The position numbers were made by a program, and so were the translations under genes. A stretch of 64,000 nucleotides of DNA, from positions 2,418,001-2,482,000 of the forward strand of contig NZ_CP027942.1 of assembly GCF_005484985.1 (NCBI RefSeq), in the 5' to 3' direction. Source of the DNA: Agrococcus sp. SGAir0287 (GTDB taxonomy: Bacteria > Actinomycetota > Actinomycetes > Actinomycetales > Microbacteriaceae). The stretch's first letter is position 1, and every line of letters begins with the position of its first letter. The notes beneath the pieces are model-generated. The model ran no database searches and had not been told where the DNA came from. It worked only from the letters and a program-made list of their open reading frames with translations. Positions 47,741 to 57,005 of the stretch are shown here, piece by piece.

Positions 47741-48856
47741 CTAGCGTCGCGGTGCCACCACGACGTCGATGCGCTGGAACTCCTTGACGTCCTTGTAGCC
47801 GGTCGTCGCGAGCGCCTTGCGCACCGCTCCGACGATGTTCGCCGTGCCGTCGGCGACGGGCGCGGGGCCGTTCAGCACCACCTCGAGGTCGCCGACCTGC
47901 TCGACCTGGACGCGGTTGCCGCGCGGCAGCTTCTGGTTGTGCGCCTCCGGGCCCCAGTGCCAGCCGCGACCCGGCGCATCCGTCGCCCGCGCGAGCGCCG
48001 TGCCGAGCATCGCAGCGTCGGCACCGCAGGCGAAGGCCTTGACGATGTCGCCGGAGGTGCCCAGCGAGCCGTCGGCGATGACCTGCACGTAGCGGCCGCC
48101 CGACTCGTCGAGGTAGTCGCGGCGAGCCGCGGCGACGTCGCTGACCGCCGTCGCCATCGGCGCGTGGATGCCGAGCACCGAGCGGCTCGTCGAGGCCGCG
48201 CCGCCGCCGAAGCCGACGAGCACGCCGGCCGCGCCCGTGCGCATGAGGTGCAGCGCAGCCGTGTACGTGACGACGCCGCCGACGATCACCGGCACGTCGA
48301 GCTCGTAGATGAACTGCTTGAGGTTCAGCGCCTCGCCGGACTTCGTGACGTGCTCGGCGGAGACAGTGCTGCCGCGGATGACGAAGAGGTCGACGCCCGC
48401 CTCGATGACGGTCTGGTAGTGCTCCTGCACGGCCTGCGGGCTCAGCGAGCCCGCGACCGTGACGCCGGCGTCTCGGACCTCGGACAGGCGCTGCCGGATG
48501 AGCTCGGGCCGCACGGGCTCGGCGTAGATCTCGCGCATGCGGCTCGTCGCGAGGTCGGCGGGCAGGCCCGCGATCTCGGCGAGCAGCGGCTCGGGGTCGT
48601 CGTAGCGCGTCCACACGCCCTCGAGGTTGAGCACGCCGAGGCCGCCGGCGCGTCCGAGCGCGATGGCGGTGCGGGGGCTCATGACCGAGTCGGTCGGCGC
48701 GCCGAGCACCGGCATCTCGAACCGGAACGCGTCGATCTGCCACGCGAGCGAGACGACGTCGCTGTCGCGCGTGCGCCTCGTCGGCACGACCGCGACGTCG
48801 TCGAATCCGTACGCCGGTCGTGCGCTCTTGGCCAGCCCGAGCTCGATCTCCGCCAC
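47741..48856 (-). CDS. guaB3: GuaB3-family IMP dehydrogenase-related protein
   Basis: A 371-residue TIM barrel without CBS domains, smaller than IMPDH. The GuaB3 start is clear (EIELGLAKSARPAYGFDDVAVVPTRRTRD), followed by MPVLGAPTDSVMSP and IRGSTVSAEHV. The loop where IMPDH has GSICTTR reads GGAASTSR, so the nucleophilic Cys is Ser, and classical IMPDH chemistry is unlikely. RYVQVIADGSLGTSGDIVKAFACGADAAMLG closes the phosphate site. A true guaB is present at 52041-53549. GTG at 48856 follows TAGGCT by six bases. Confidence 0.9.
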   Translation of the reverse strand: MAEIELGLAKSARPAYGFDDVAVVPTRRTRDSDVVSLAWQIDAFRFEMPVLGAPTDSVMSPRTAIALGRAGGLGVLNLEGVWTRYDDPEPLLAEIAGLPADLATSRMREIYAEPVRPELIRQRLSEVRDAGVTVAGSLSPQAVQEHYQTVIEAGVDLFVIRGSTVSAEHVTKSGEALNLKQFIYELDVPVIVGGVVTYTAALHLMRTGAAGVLVGFGGGAASTSRSVLGIHAPMATAVSDVAAARRDYLDESGGRYVQVIADGSLGTSGDIVKAFACGADAAMLGTALARATDAPGRGWHWGPEAHNQKLPRGNRVQVEQVGDLEVVLNGPAPVADGTANIVGAVRKALATTGYKDVKEFQRIDVVVAPRR

Positions 48857-48862
48857 GACCCC

Positions 48863-48868
48863 AGCCTA
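48863..48868 (-). promoter_or_regulatory. -10 box, leaderless promoter of guaB3
   Basis: TAGGCT on the minus strand lies six bases before the GTG start at 48856. Confidence 0.6.
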
Positions 48869-48949
48869 GTCCCGCGCGACGATGCGCTCCCCCGGCGTCC
48901 GCTGAGGGAGGACCCTCGTGCGCGACGTGCTACCGGTGCGTGCCGCCGC

Positions 48950-49060
48950 GTTCGATCTCGTCCCGAAGTACGCATCTCGTTCCGAGGTACTCGTCCTGCT
49001 ACCAGGTACGCCGATTGCAGCACCTGGTCGCGAGATGGGTACCTCGCAACGTCGGGCGGG
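48950..49060. repeat. variant of the GAGGTGCG repeat family (GGTAC form)
   Basis: It contains GTTCCGAGGTACTCGTCCTG near 48979 and, on the right side, GGGTACCTCGCAACG, an inverted pair. The motif parallels GTTGCGAGGTGCGCCTGCTG around the nuclease gene at 50799-51725, but with GGTAC for GGTGC. It lies between guaB3 and the PadR gene, with no nuclease gene beside it. Confidence 0.5.
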
Positions 49061-49074
49061 ATGCCCAGCCGCGC

Positions 49075-49734
49075 CTAGCGACCGACGATCGCCCGGATGC
49101 GGGCGGCGGTCGCATCCACCTCGGCCAGGACCTCGCGTGCCGTCGCCGCCGTCACCGACGCGCCACGGACGAGCGTGCGCACCTCCGCGCGCAGCCGCGT
49201 GGCGGCGAGGTCGACCTCGTGCACGGCGGCGCGCAGCTCGGCGCGATCCTCGCCGCGCGGCTCCGAGCGTCCATGCGTGGTCGACGACGCGGGCTCGGGC
49301 TCGGCATCGTTCGACGGCGAGGGCGACGGCGCGGCAGTGCGCGACGAGCGCGCCTCGCGCTCGGCGGCGGCGAGGTCGGCACGCAACGTGCGCATGGCGT
49401 CGCGGACGCCGCCGCGCACCTCGTCGGCGAGGCGCCGCACCGAGTCGCCGATCTCCGACTCGAGCGCGTCGAGCTCGCCCTGCCGATCGGCGAGGTGCGC
49501 GCGTCCCGCATCCGTGATCTCGTACCGGGTGCGACGCCCGTCGGCGTGCTTGGCGACGAGCCCCTCCTCCTCGAGCCTCGACAGGCGCGGATAGATGGTG
49601 CCGGCCGACGGCTGGTAGGTGCCGCCGAAGCGTCGCTCGAGGGCCTGCATGACCTCGTACCCGTGCATCGGGGACTCCGCGAGCAGCGCGAGCAGGTACA
49701 GGCGCAGCGCGCCGTGCGCGAAGACGGGGCTCAT
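49075..49734 (-). CDS. PadR-family transcriptional regulator
   Basis: A 219-residue regulator. The N-terminal PadR winged helix is complete (FAHGALRLYLLALLAESPMHGYEVMQALERRFGGTYQPSAGTIYPRLSRLEEEGLVAKHADGRRTRYEITDAGRAHL). It is followed by a long, partly disordered helical C-terminus with a Ser/Pro-rich hinge. The ATG overlaps the DUF4097 gene (ATGA), so the operon is DUF4097-padR. Two palindromes upstream of the operon are the likely autoregulatory operator. In several bacteria this gene pair responds to envelope stress or drugs. Confidence 0.92.
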   Translation of the reverse strand: MSPVFAHGALRLYLLALLAESPMHGYEVMQALERRFGGTYQPSAGTIYPRLSRLEEEGLVAKHADGRRTRYEITDAGRAHLADRQGELDALESEIGDSVRRLADEVRGGVRDAMRTLRADLAAAEREARSSRTAAPSPSPSNDAEPEPASSTTHGRSEPRGEDRAELRAAVHEVDLAATRLRAEVRTLVRGASVTAATAREVLAEVDATAARIRAIVGR

Positions 49735-50570
49735 CGACGGACGACCGCGTGGTCGCCGGAGACGCTGTTGAGCGTGATCCGCGCCGCGGGGCCCGTGCCC
49801 GGCTCGCTGTGGCGTCCGCCGCGCTTCGGCAGCGCCGTGCCCAGCACGCGACCGCTGCCGGAGACCGTGTTCGTGACGACCTCGAGCGCGACGTCCTCGT
49901 CGACGCGCACGGTGGCGTCGCCGGAGACGCCGTTGACCGAGACGGCGTCGACGGGGCCGAGCACGTCGAGCAGCACGTCGCCCGAGACCGTGTCGACGCC
50001 GACGCGGCGCGACCTGCCGGACATCGTGACGTCGCCCGAGAGGGCGTGCACCTGCACGTCGCCGTCGAGGCCGGTCGCCTCCACGTCGCCGGAGACCGTG
50101 TTGACCTGCACCGTGCCCGTCACGCCGTCGAGCTGCACGTCGCCCGAGACGGTGCTGACGTCGGCGCCGGCGGAGAGGCCCGCGACGAGCCCCTGCGCCG
50201 TGACCTGGCCGTAGGTGAGCGAGACGTGCCGCGGCACGAGGATGCTGACCTCGACGCGACCGCGCTCGGTGCCCAGCGACTTCAGCGACTCGATGAGGTT
50301 CGACCAGCGCAGCAGCGGATGCGCGACGGTGAGCGCGCCGTCGTCGAGCGACACCTCGAGGTCGCGTCCGTCGACGCGGTGCACCTCGACGCGCGCCCAC
50401 GGCTCGTCGTGTCCGACGACGTCGACGCTGCCGGCGATGACGCCCACCTTGAGCCGGCGCACGCCCTCGAGGGTGATCGTGCGCGTCTCGCCCGGTCGCA
50501 CCGTCCAACGCTCGAGGCTCGAGTCGGCCGGCGTCGACCCCTCGAACGTGCCCTGCTCGTTCGTCTCCAT
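49731..50570 (-). CDS. DUF4097-type beta-helix/adhesin-like protein
   Basis: A 279-residue protein without a signal peptide. After about 110 residues it becomes a regular array of short strands of the type VSTVSGDVQLDGVTGTVQVNTVSGDVEATGLDG, the DUF4097 fold, with the (T/N)VSGD motif repeated about eight times at 18-20 residue spacing. The function is unknown. Its order before a PadR regulator is widespread. The ATG at 50570 follows GGGAG; two other in-frame ATG codons further upstream lack this. Confidence 0.85.
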   Translation of the reverse strand: METNEQGTFEGSTPADSSLERWTVRPGETRTITLEGVRRLKVGVIAGSVDVVGHDEPWARVEVHRVDGRDLEVSLDDGALTVAHPLLRWSNLIESLKSLGTERGRVEVSILVPRHVSLTYGQVTAQGLVAGLSAGADVSTVSGDVQLDGVTGTVQVNTVSGDVEATGLDGDVQVHALSGDVTMSGRSRRVGVDTVSGDVLLDVLGPVDAVSVNGVSGDATVRVDEDVALEVVTNTVSGSGRVLGTALPKRGGRHSEPGTGPAARITLNSVSGDHAVVRR

Positions 50571-50596
50571 GACGGCTCCCCACTCCATGCGCGACT

Positions 50597-50634
50597 CGCG
50601 ATGCATCGCGTCTTCCAAGTCACGATATATCGCG
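50597..50634 (-). promoter_or_regulatory. twin PadR-type palindromic operators
   Basis: CGCGATGCATCGCG (50597-50610, perfect) and CACGATATATCGCG (50621-50634, one mismatch) have centres 24 bp apart and lie just upstream of the DUF4097-padR start. The shared form CGCGATnnATCGCG resembles known PadR sites with ATAT cores. Confidence 0.75.
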
Positions 50635-50663
50635 TTCTTCGCTGCCGCAACCCTCGAGCCCTG

Positions 50664-50782
50664 CCGTTGCGAGGTGCGCTTCCTGCGCCGGGGTGCGCTT
50701 CCTACGGCGTCCGCCGATGCGAGGTGCGCGTGCTGCAGTGAGGTGGCGTTGCAACGGCACCTCAGTGCAGCAACCGCACCTC
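50664..50782. repeat. left repeat cluster of the second DUF559/AbiEi-type gene
   Basis: Two partial units (GAGGTGCGCTTCCTGCG and GGGTGCGCTTCCTACG) are followed by a 62-bp imperfect palindrome at 50721-50782. Its ends are GAGGTGCG and CGCACCTC and its centre is CGTTGCAACG. The palindrome stops 16 bp from the gene's stop codon. Confidence 0.8.
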
Positions 50783-50798
50783 CCAACGTCGGTCTGCG

Positions 50799-51725
50799 TC
50801 ACGGGAGGAGGCGCACGCCAGCCGGCAGCACGGGGTCGCGCCGCCGCAGGCCCGCAGCGCGCAGGATGCGTGCGAGTCGCTCGGGTCGCACGACGTCGTC
50901 CCACGTCCACCGACAGAGGTCTGCCACGCGGCGGATCGCATCCTCCCGGCGCTTCTCAGCGACGAGCGCATCGACGCCCGTGCGGCCCGAGGCCGATGCG
51001 AGGGCGCCGTACTTGACGAGGCCATCGAACTCGCCCAGCAGCCATCGATCGTCGAGCCGCCAGCCGAAGTCGGCTCGGAACGATCCGAGATCCGTCCGGA
51101 CCTCGACCTGCAGCTCGGGGGCAGGAAAGCCGAGCAGCGCGATCGCCACCCGGCTGCGCGACTCCCCCACCGACTCCGACCGACCATCGGCGAACGCGAC
51201 CGACCACCGCGCGCGGGCGCCGCCCTGCCGGCTCTGATACGCGAGCGCTCCGAGGATGTCGTCGACGTCGACCGTCCCCGCTGCAAGCGCAGCGTCCACG
51301 GATGCGACCGCAGCGCTCGGGATCCGCCGTCGGCCGATGTCGGCCAAGGTCCATGCGACGCTCGAGCACCGCAGTCCTTCGACCTCGACGACGTGCTCGG
51401 GGCGGATCGGCAGATGCGAGTTGCGGACGCCGGCACGACCGCCCGACATCGCGGGATCGCCGGTGCTGAACACGTGGCTCGGCTCCGAGCCGAACGGCAG
51501 GCCGTGCAGCATGAGGGCGGACTCGAGCGCGAGCACGATGCCGGGTCGCGCCAACCCGACCGCCTTCACCCGCGCGCGGTACCGCTGCTCGGGGTCGGCC
51601 GCTGCGAGGGCAGCAGCGTCCACGTAGGCGCCGCGACGGACGCGTGCGAGTCCTCGTGAGCGCGAGGGCACGAGACCGAGCGCGTGCACCTGCGAGGTCT
51701 GGACGATGTCGAGCGGATCCGGCAT
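50799..51725 (-). CDS. AbiEi-like protein with PD-(D/E)XK-type nuclease domain
   Basis: A 308-residue protein. Residues 1-45 resemble a degenerate winged helix (QVHALGLVPSRSRGLARVRRGAYVDA), and residues 60-150 are AbiEi-like (LESALMLHGLPFG, HVVEVEGLRCSSVAWTLADIGRR). The C-terminal part has a nuclease-like series: GESRSRVAIALLGFPAPELQVEV, FRADFGWRLDDRWLLGEFDGLVKYG. The spaced Glu, Asp, Glu and Lys fit a PD-(D/E)XK active site. It is distantly related in plan to the gene at 10475-11305. Homologous 62-64 bp palindromes bracket it. Whether it is an immunity factor, a repair enzyme or a selfish nuclease is not known. Confidence 0.6.
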   Translation of the reverse strand: MPDPLDIVQTSQVHALGLVPSRSRGLARVRRGAYVDAAALAAADPEQRYRARVKAVGLARPGIVLALESALMLHGLPFGSEPSHVFSTGDPAMSGGRAGVRNSHLPIRPEHVVEVEGLRCSSVAWTLADIGRRRIPSAAVASVDAALAAGTVDVDDILGALAYQSRQGGARARWSVAFADGRSESVGESRSRVAIALLGFPAPELQVEVRTDLGSFRADFGWRLDDRWLLGEFDGLVKYGALASASGRTGVDALVAEKRREDAIRRVADLCRWTWDDVVRPERLARILRAAGLRRRDPVLPAGVRLLP

Positions 51726-51810
51726 GGTCGCACCCTGTCGGCCAGCCGTCGATCGCGTGCCGACAGCATCCGAGGCTGTGGATGCCGCCGGCCTGTGAGG
51801 GACGCTTCAT

Positions 51811-51986
51811 CGTTGCGAGGTGCGCCTGCTGCACTCAGGGGCCGTTGCAACGGCACCTCGCAGCAGCAGGCGCACCTCGGAACGATTGCGGCGTCGGGAA
51901 CCGCACCTCACTGCACGAAACGCACCTCGGAGCGACCACATCGGCCGCAAGCGCACCGCACTGCACGAAGCGCACCTCGGAACGAC
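51811..51986. repeat. right repeat cluster of the second DUF559/AbiEi-type gene
   Basis: A 64-bp palindrome at 51816-51879 has perfect 17-bp outer arms (CGAGGTGCGCCTGCTGC) and the same CGTTGCAACG centre as the left cluster. Two direct units follow, 50 bp apart (51901-51936 and 51951-51986), each of the form CGCACCKCACTGCACGAA then CGCACCTCGGARCGAC. Confidence 0.85.
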
Positions 51987-51990
51987 GACA

Positions 51991-52015
51991 CGCCCCCCCG
52001 CCGGAGCGAGGGGCG
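51991..52015 (-). terminator. weak terminator of guaB
   Basis: CGCCCC (51991-51996) pairs with GGGGCG (52010-52015), beginning 26 bases after the guaB stop. The stem is short and confidence is low. Confidence 0.35.
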
Positions 52016-52040
52016 CGCACGAGGTCCAGCGGAGCGCGCG

Positions 52041-53684
<1,644 letters not shown>

Positions 53685-53705
53685 TCACGGACCACTGGAG
53701 GACAT

Positions 53706-55100
53706 GTGGAGACGACACTCCGACGCACGCGATGGTGGTTCCCCCTCATCGCGCTGCTCGTCGCCGTCGGCGCCGCGATCGGGCTGGGCGCAGCGCCCGC
53801 CGACGCGACCTCGACGCCGGCGCCGACCGACCCGAGCCAGACGTACCAGTTCCAGGGCATCGTCCGCTCCGACCCGCAGACGCCCCTCGCCGGCGTCGTC
53901 ATCACCGCGACCGGCGACGGCTTCGAGGGCACCGCGACCACCGGGGCCGACGGCCGCTGGTCGATCGCCGTGCCGGGCCCGGGCGCCTACACGGTGACGA
54001 TCGACGAGGCGACGATCCCCTCGGGCCTGCAGGTGAACCCCGAGCACGTCTCACGCGAGTTCACGATCGGCACGACGAACTCGCAGGGCGTCCTGTTCCA
54101 GATCGGCGAGCCCGGATCCTTCGATGGCGCAGGATCCGGTGGCGACGACGGCGAGGGCACGAGCTCCGGCTCGGGATCCGGCTCGAGCTCGGGCGAGTCC
54201 AGCAGCAGCCGCTTCTCGTGGTCGCAGCTCGGGCAGCGCCTCTTCACCGGCCTCAACTTCGGCCTGCTGCTGGCGCTCGGCGCCATCGGCATCACGCTCA
54301 TCTTCGGCACGACGGGCGTCAACAACTTCGCCCACGGCGAGATGCTCACGTTCGGCGCGCTCGTCTTCTACATGCTGACCACGGCGCTGCACCTGCCGGT
54401 GTGGCTCTCGGTGCTCGGCGTGCTGGTCGCGAGCGCCGCGTTCGGCTGGCTCCACGACGCCGCGATCTTCCGACCGTTGCGCCGCAGGCGCGTGGGCCTC
54501 GTGCAGGTGCTCATCGTCACGATCGGCCTGTCGATCGCGCTGCGCTACTTCTTCCAGTTCCTCTTCGGCGGCGGCAGCGAGACGCTCGCGGTCGACAACT
54601 CGGCGGTCATCTCGTTCGGCACGTTCAACGTGCGCGTGTCGAACATCGTGAGCATGGTCGTCTCGGTGATCATCCTGCTCGCCGTCGCGTTCTTCCTGAC
54701 GCGCACGCGCATCGGCAAGGCGACGCGCGCGGTGAGCGACAACTCCGGGCTCGCGGCAGCCTCCGGCATCAACGTCGACCGGGTCATCCGCATCGTCTGG
54801 GTGCTCGCCGGCACGCTCACGGGCCTGTCGGGCGTGCTGTACGCCTACTTCGTCGGCGCCAGCGTGCGGTGGGACATGGGCTTCATCATCCTGCTGCTGC
54901 TGTTCGCATCCGTCACCCTCGGAGGCCTCGGCAGCGCGTTCGGTGCCCTCGTCGGCGCCGTGATCATCGGACTCGCCACCGAGCTGTCCACCCTCTGGCT
55001 GCCCACGGACCTCCGATTCGCGGTCGCCCTCGTCATCCTCATCCTCGTGCTGCTGCTCCGGCCGCAGGGTGTGCTCGGTCGCAAGGAGAGGATCGGCTGA
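53706..55100 (+). CDS. livH: LivH-type ABC permease fused to an exported beta-sandwich domain
   Basis: A 464-residue membrane protein. Residues 1-35 form a signal-like helix (RTRWWFPLIALLVAVGAAIGLGAAPADA). Residues about 45-130 are a carboxypeptidase-regulatory/prealbumin-like domain (YQFQGIVRSDPQTPLAGVVITATGDGFEGTATTGADGRWSIAVPGPGAYTV), and a Gly/Ser/Asp-rich linker follows. From about 180 the LivH permease begins (LFTGLNFGLLLALGAIGITLIFGTTGVNNFAHGEMLTFGAL...VLIVTIGLSIALRYFFQFLFGG). The GTG start has GGAGG four bases upstream. The extra domain would sit outside the membrane. It is first in livHMGF. Confidence 0.88.
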   Translation: METTLRRTRWWFPLIALLVAVGAAIGLGAAPADATSTPAPTDPSQTYQFQGIVRSDPQTPLAGVVITATGDGFEGTATTGADGRWSIAVPGPGAYTVTIDEATIPSGLQVNPEHVSREFTIGTTNSQGVLFQIGEPGSFDGAGSGGDDGEGTSSGSGSGSSSGESSSSRFSWSQLGQRLFTGLNFGLLLALGAIGITLIFGTTGVNNFAHGEMLTFGALVFYMLTTALHLPVWLSVLGVLVASAAFGWLHDAAIFRPLRRRRVGLVQVLIVTIGLSIALRYFFQFLFGGGSETLAVDNSAVISFGTFNVRVSNIVSMVVSVIILLAVAFFLTRTRIGKATRAVSDNSGLAAASGINVDRVIRIVWVLAGTLTGLSGVLYAYFVGASVRWDMGFIILLLLFASVTLGGLGSAFGALVGAVIIGLATELSTLWLPTDLRFAVALVILILVLLLRPQGVLGRKERIG

Positions 55101-56083
55101 TGCTCGATGTCCTGCTCGGCTCGCTCGGCGAGCTCATCTCGGCCTCGTCGGCGGCGTACGCGCTCGCGGCGATCGGCCTCGGCATCCACTTCGGCTACGC
55201 GGGTCTGCTGAACTTCGGCCAGGCCGGCTTCATGGCCATCGGCGCCTACTCGTTCGCGATCTTCACCAGCATGGCGAACCCGACCGAGAACTGGGGATGG
55301 CCGCCGGCGCTGTCGCTGCTCGCGGCGACGCTCGTCGGCATCGCGTGCGCGACGGTGTTCGCGCTCATCCTCGGCATCCCCACCCTGCGCCTACGCGGCG
55401 ACTACCTCGCGATCGTCACGATCGCGTCGGCGGAGATCGTACGGTTCACCGTCCGCACGCAGGACCTCACCGACGTCACGGGCGGCTCGCAGGGCATCCG
55501 CGGCACCGACTACAAGGGCGACATCCAGGCCGTCAACGACGGGCTGCTCGACCTGTCGAACAACACCTGGTACACGCTCGTGAGCTGGATCATCGTCATC
55601 CTGGCGATCCTCCTCGTCTGGGGCCTCATGCGCAGCCCGTGGGGCCGCGTCATCAAGGGCATCCGCGAGGACGAGGATGCGGTGCGCTCGCTCGGCAAGA
55701 ACGTCTACGCGTACAAGATGCAGGCGCTCGTGCTCGGCGGCGTCATCGGCGCCATCGCCGGCATCCTGTTCATCTTCCCCCGTGCCGTCCAGCCGGACAG
55801 CTTCGCGACGACCCTCACGTTCAACGTGTGGACGGCGCTGCTGCTCGGCGGTGCGGCGACCGTGCTCGGACCGGTGCTCGGCGGCGTGCTGTTCTGGTTC
55901 CTGCTGTCGTTCGTGCGCGGCCTCATCGGCGAGCTGCACGACCTCGGCCTCTTCGGAGCCATGTCGGCCACGCAGGCCGGCCAGCTCGCGTTCGTCGCCG
56001 TCGGCGTCGCCCTCATCGCCCTCGTCGTCTTCCGACCGCAGGGCATCATGGGCAACAAGAAGGAGCTGTCGTTCAATGTCTAG
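55100..56083 (+). CDS. livM: LivM-type ABC permease
   Basis: The 327-residue partner permease, with about nine helices. Typical LivM segments are GIHFGYAGLLNFGQAGFMAIGAYSFAIF, GIPTLRLRGDYLAIVTIASAEIVR, GSQGIRGT, GRVIKGIREDEDAVRSLGKNVYAYKMQALVLGGVIGAIAG and LLLGGAATVLGPVLGGVLFW. Its ATG shares one base with the livH stop (TGATG), and its 3' end overlaps livG. Confidence 0.94.
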   Translation: MLDVLLGSLGELISASSAAYALAAIGLGIHFGYAGLLNFGQAGFMAIGAYSFAIFTSMANPTENWGWPPALSLLAATLVGIACATVFALILGIPTLRLRGDYLAIVTIASAEIVRFTVRTQDLTDVTGGSQGIRGTDYKGDIQAVNDGLLDLSNNTWYTLVSWIIVILAILLVWGLMRSPWGRVIKGIREDEDAVRSLGKNVYAYKMQALVLGGVIGAIAGILFIFPRAVQPDSFATTLTFNVWTALLLGGAATVLGPVLGGVLFWFLLSFVRGLIGELHDLGLFGAMSATQAGQLAFVAVGVALIALVVFRPQGIMGNKKELSFNV

Positions 56084-57005
56084 CGCCACGAAGACCCATC
56101 CCCTCGTCGACGGCGAGGTCGGCCCCGGCTGCGCCAAGGTCGACCCGATCGTCGTCGCCGACGGCGTGCGCCGCCAGTTCGGCGGCCTCACGGCCGTCGA
56201 CGTCGAGCACGTCGAGATCCCTCGCGGCGCCATCACGGCGCTCATCGGGCCGAACGGCGCCGGCAAGACGACGTTCTTCAACCTGCTCACGGGGTTCGAC
56301 AAGCCCAACGAGGGGTCGTGGTCGTTCGACGGCCAGTCGCTCGCCGGCGTCCCCGCCTACAAGGTCGCCCGCCGCGGCATGGTGCGCACCTTCCAGCTCA
56401 CGAAGTCGCTCGGCCGCCTCACCGTGCTGCAGAACATGCTGCTCGGCGCGACGGGTCAGCGCGGCGAGCGGCTCGGCTCCGCCCTCTGGGCCTTCCTCTG
56501 GCGCAAGCAGGAGCAGGAGAACATCGTTCGCGCCGACGACCTCCTCGCCCGGTTCAAGCTCGACGCCAAGCGGGAGGACTTCGCCGCCTCGCTCTCCGGT
56601 GGTCAGCGCAAGCTGCTCGAGATGGCCCGCGCACTCATGTCGAAGCCCAACCTCGTCATGCTCGACGAGCCGATGGCCGGCGTGAACCCCGCGCTGACGC
56701 AGTCGCTGCTCGACCACGTGCTCGGCCTCAAGGCCGACGGCATGAGCGTGCTCTTCGTCGAGCACGACATGCACATGGTGCGGCACATCTCCGACTGGGT
56801 CATCGTCATGGCCGAGGGCAAGGTCGTCGCCGAGGGTCCGCCCGAGTCGATCATGCAGGACCAGGCCGTCGTCGACGCCTACCTGGGCGCGCACCACGAC
56901 ACCGACCTGGGCACGCTGACCAACCAGGAGATCCAGCAGATCGAGCAGGAGGCCGCCGAGGAGCTCGACGAGGTCCAGGCCGCTCGCGAGGAGGACAAGG
57001 CATGA
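56076..57005 (+). CDS. livG: LivG-type ABC ATPase
   Basis: A 309-residue ATPase: Walker A IGPNGAGKTTFFNLLTG, the LivG-specific RTFQLTKSLGRLTVLQNML, signature LSGGQRKLLEMARALM, Walker B LVMLDEPMAGVNP and the H-loop FVEHDMHMVRHISD. An acidic tail of about 40 residues (QEIQQIEQEAAEELDEVQ) is longer than usual. It starts eight bases inside livM and overlaps livF by ATGA. Confidence 0.94.
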   Translation: MSSATKTHPLVDGEVGPGCAKVDPIVVADGVRRQFGGLTAVDVEHVEIPRGAITALIGPNGAGKTTFFNLLTGFDKPNEGSWSFDGQSLAGVPAYKVARRGMVRTFQLTKSLGRLTVLQNMLLGATGQRGERLGSALWAFLWRKQEQENIVRADDLLARFKLDAKREDFAASLSGGQRKLLEMARALMSKPNLVMLDEPMAGVNPALTQSLLDHVLGLKADGMSVLFVEHDMHMVRHISDWVIVMAEGKVVAEGPPESIMQDQAVVDAYLGAHHDTDLGTLTNQEIQQIEQEAAEELDEVQAAREEDKA

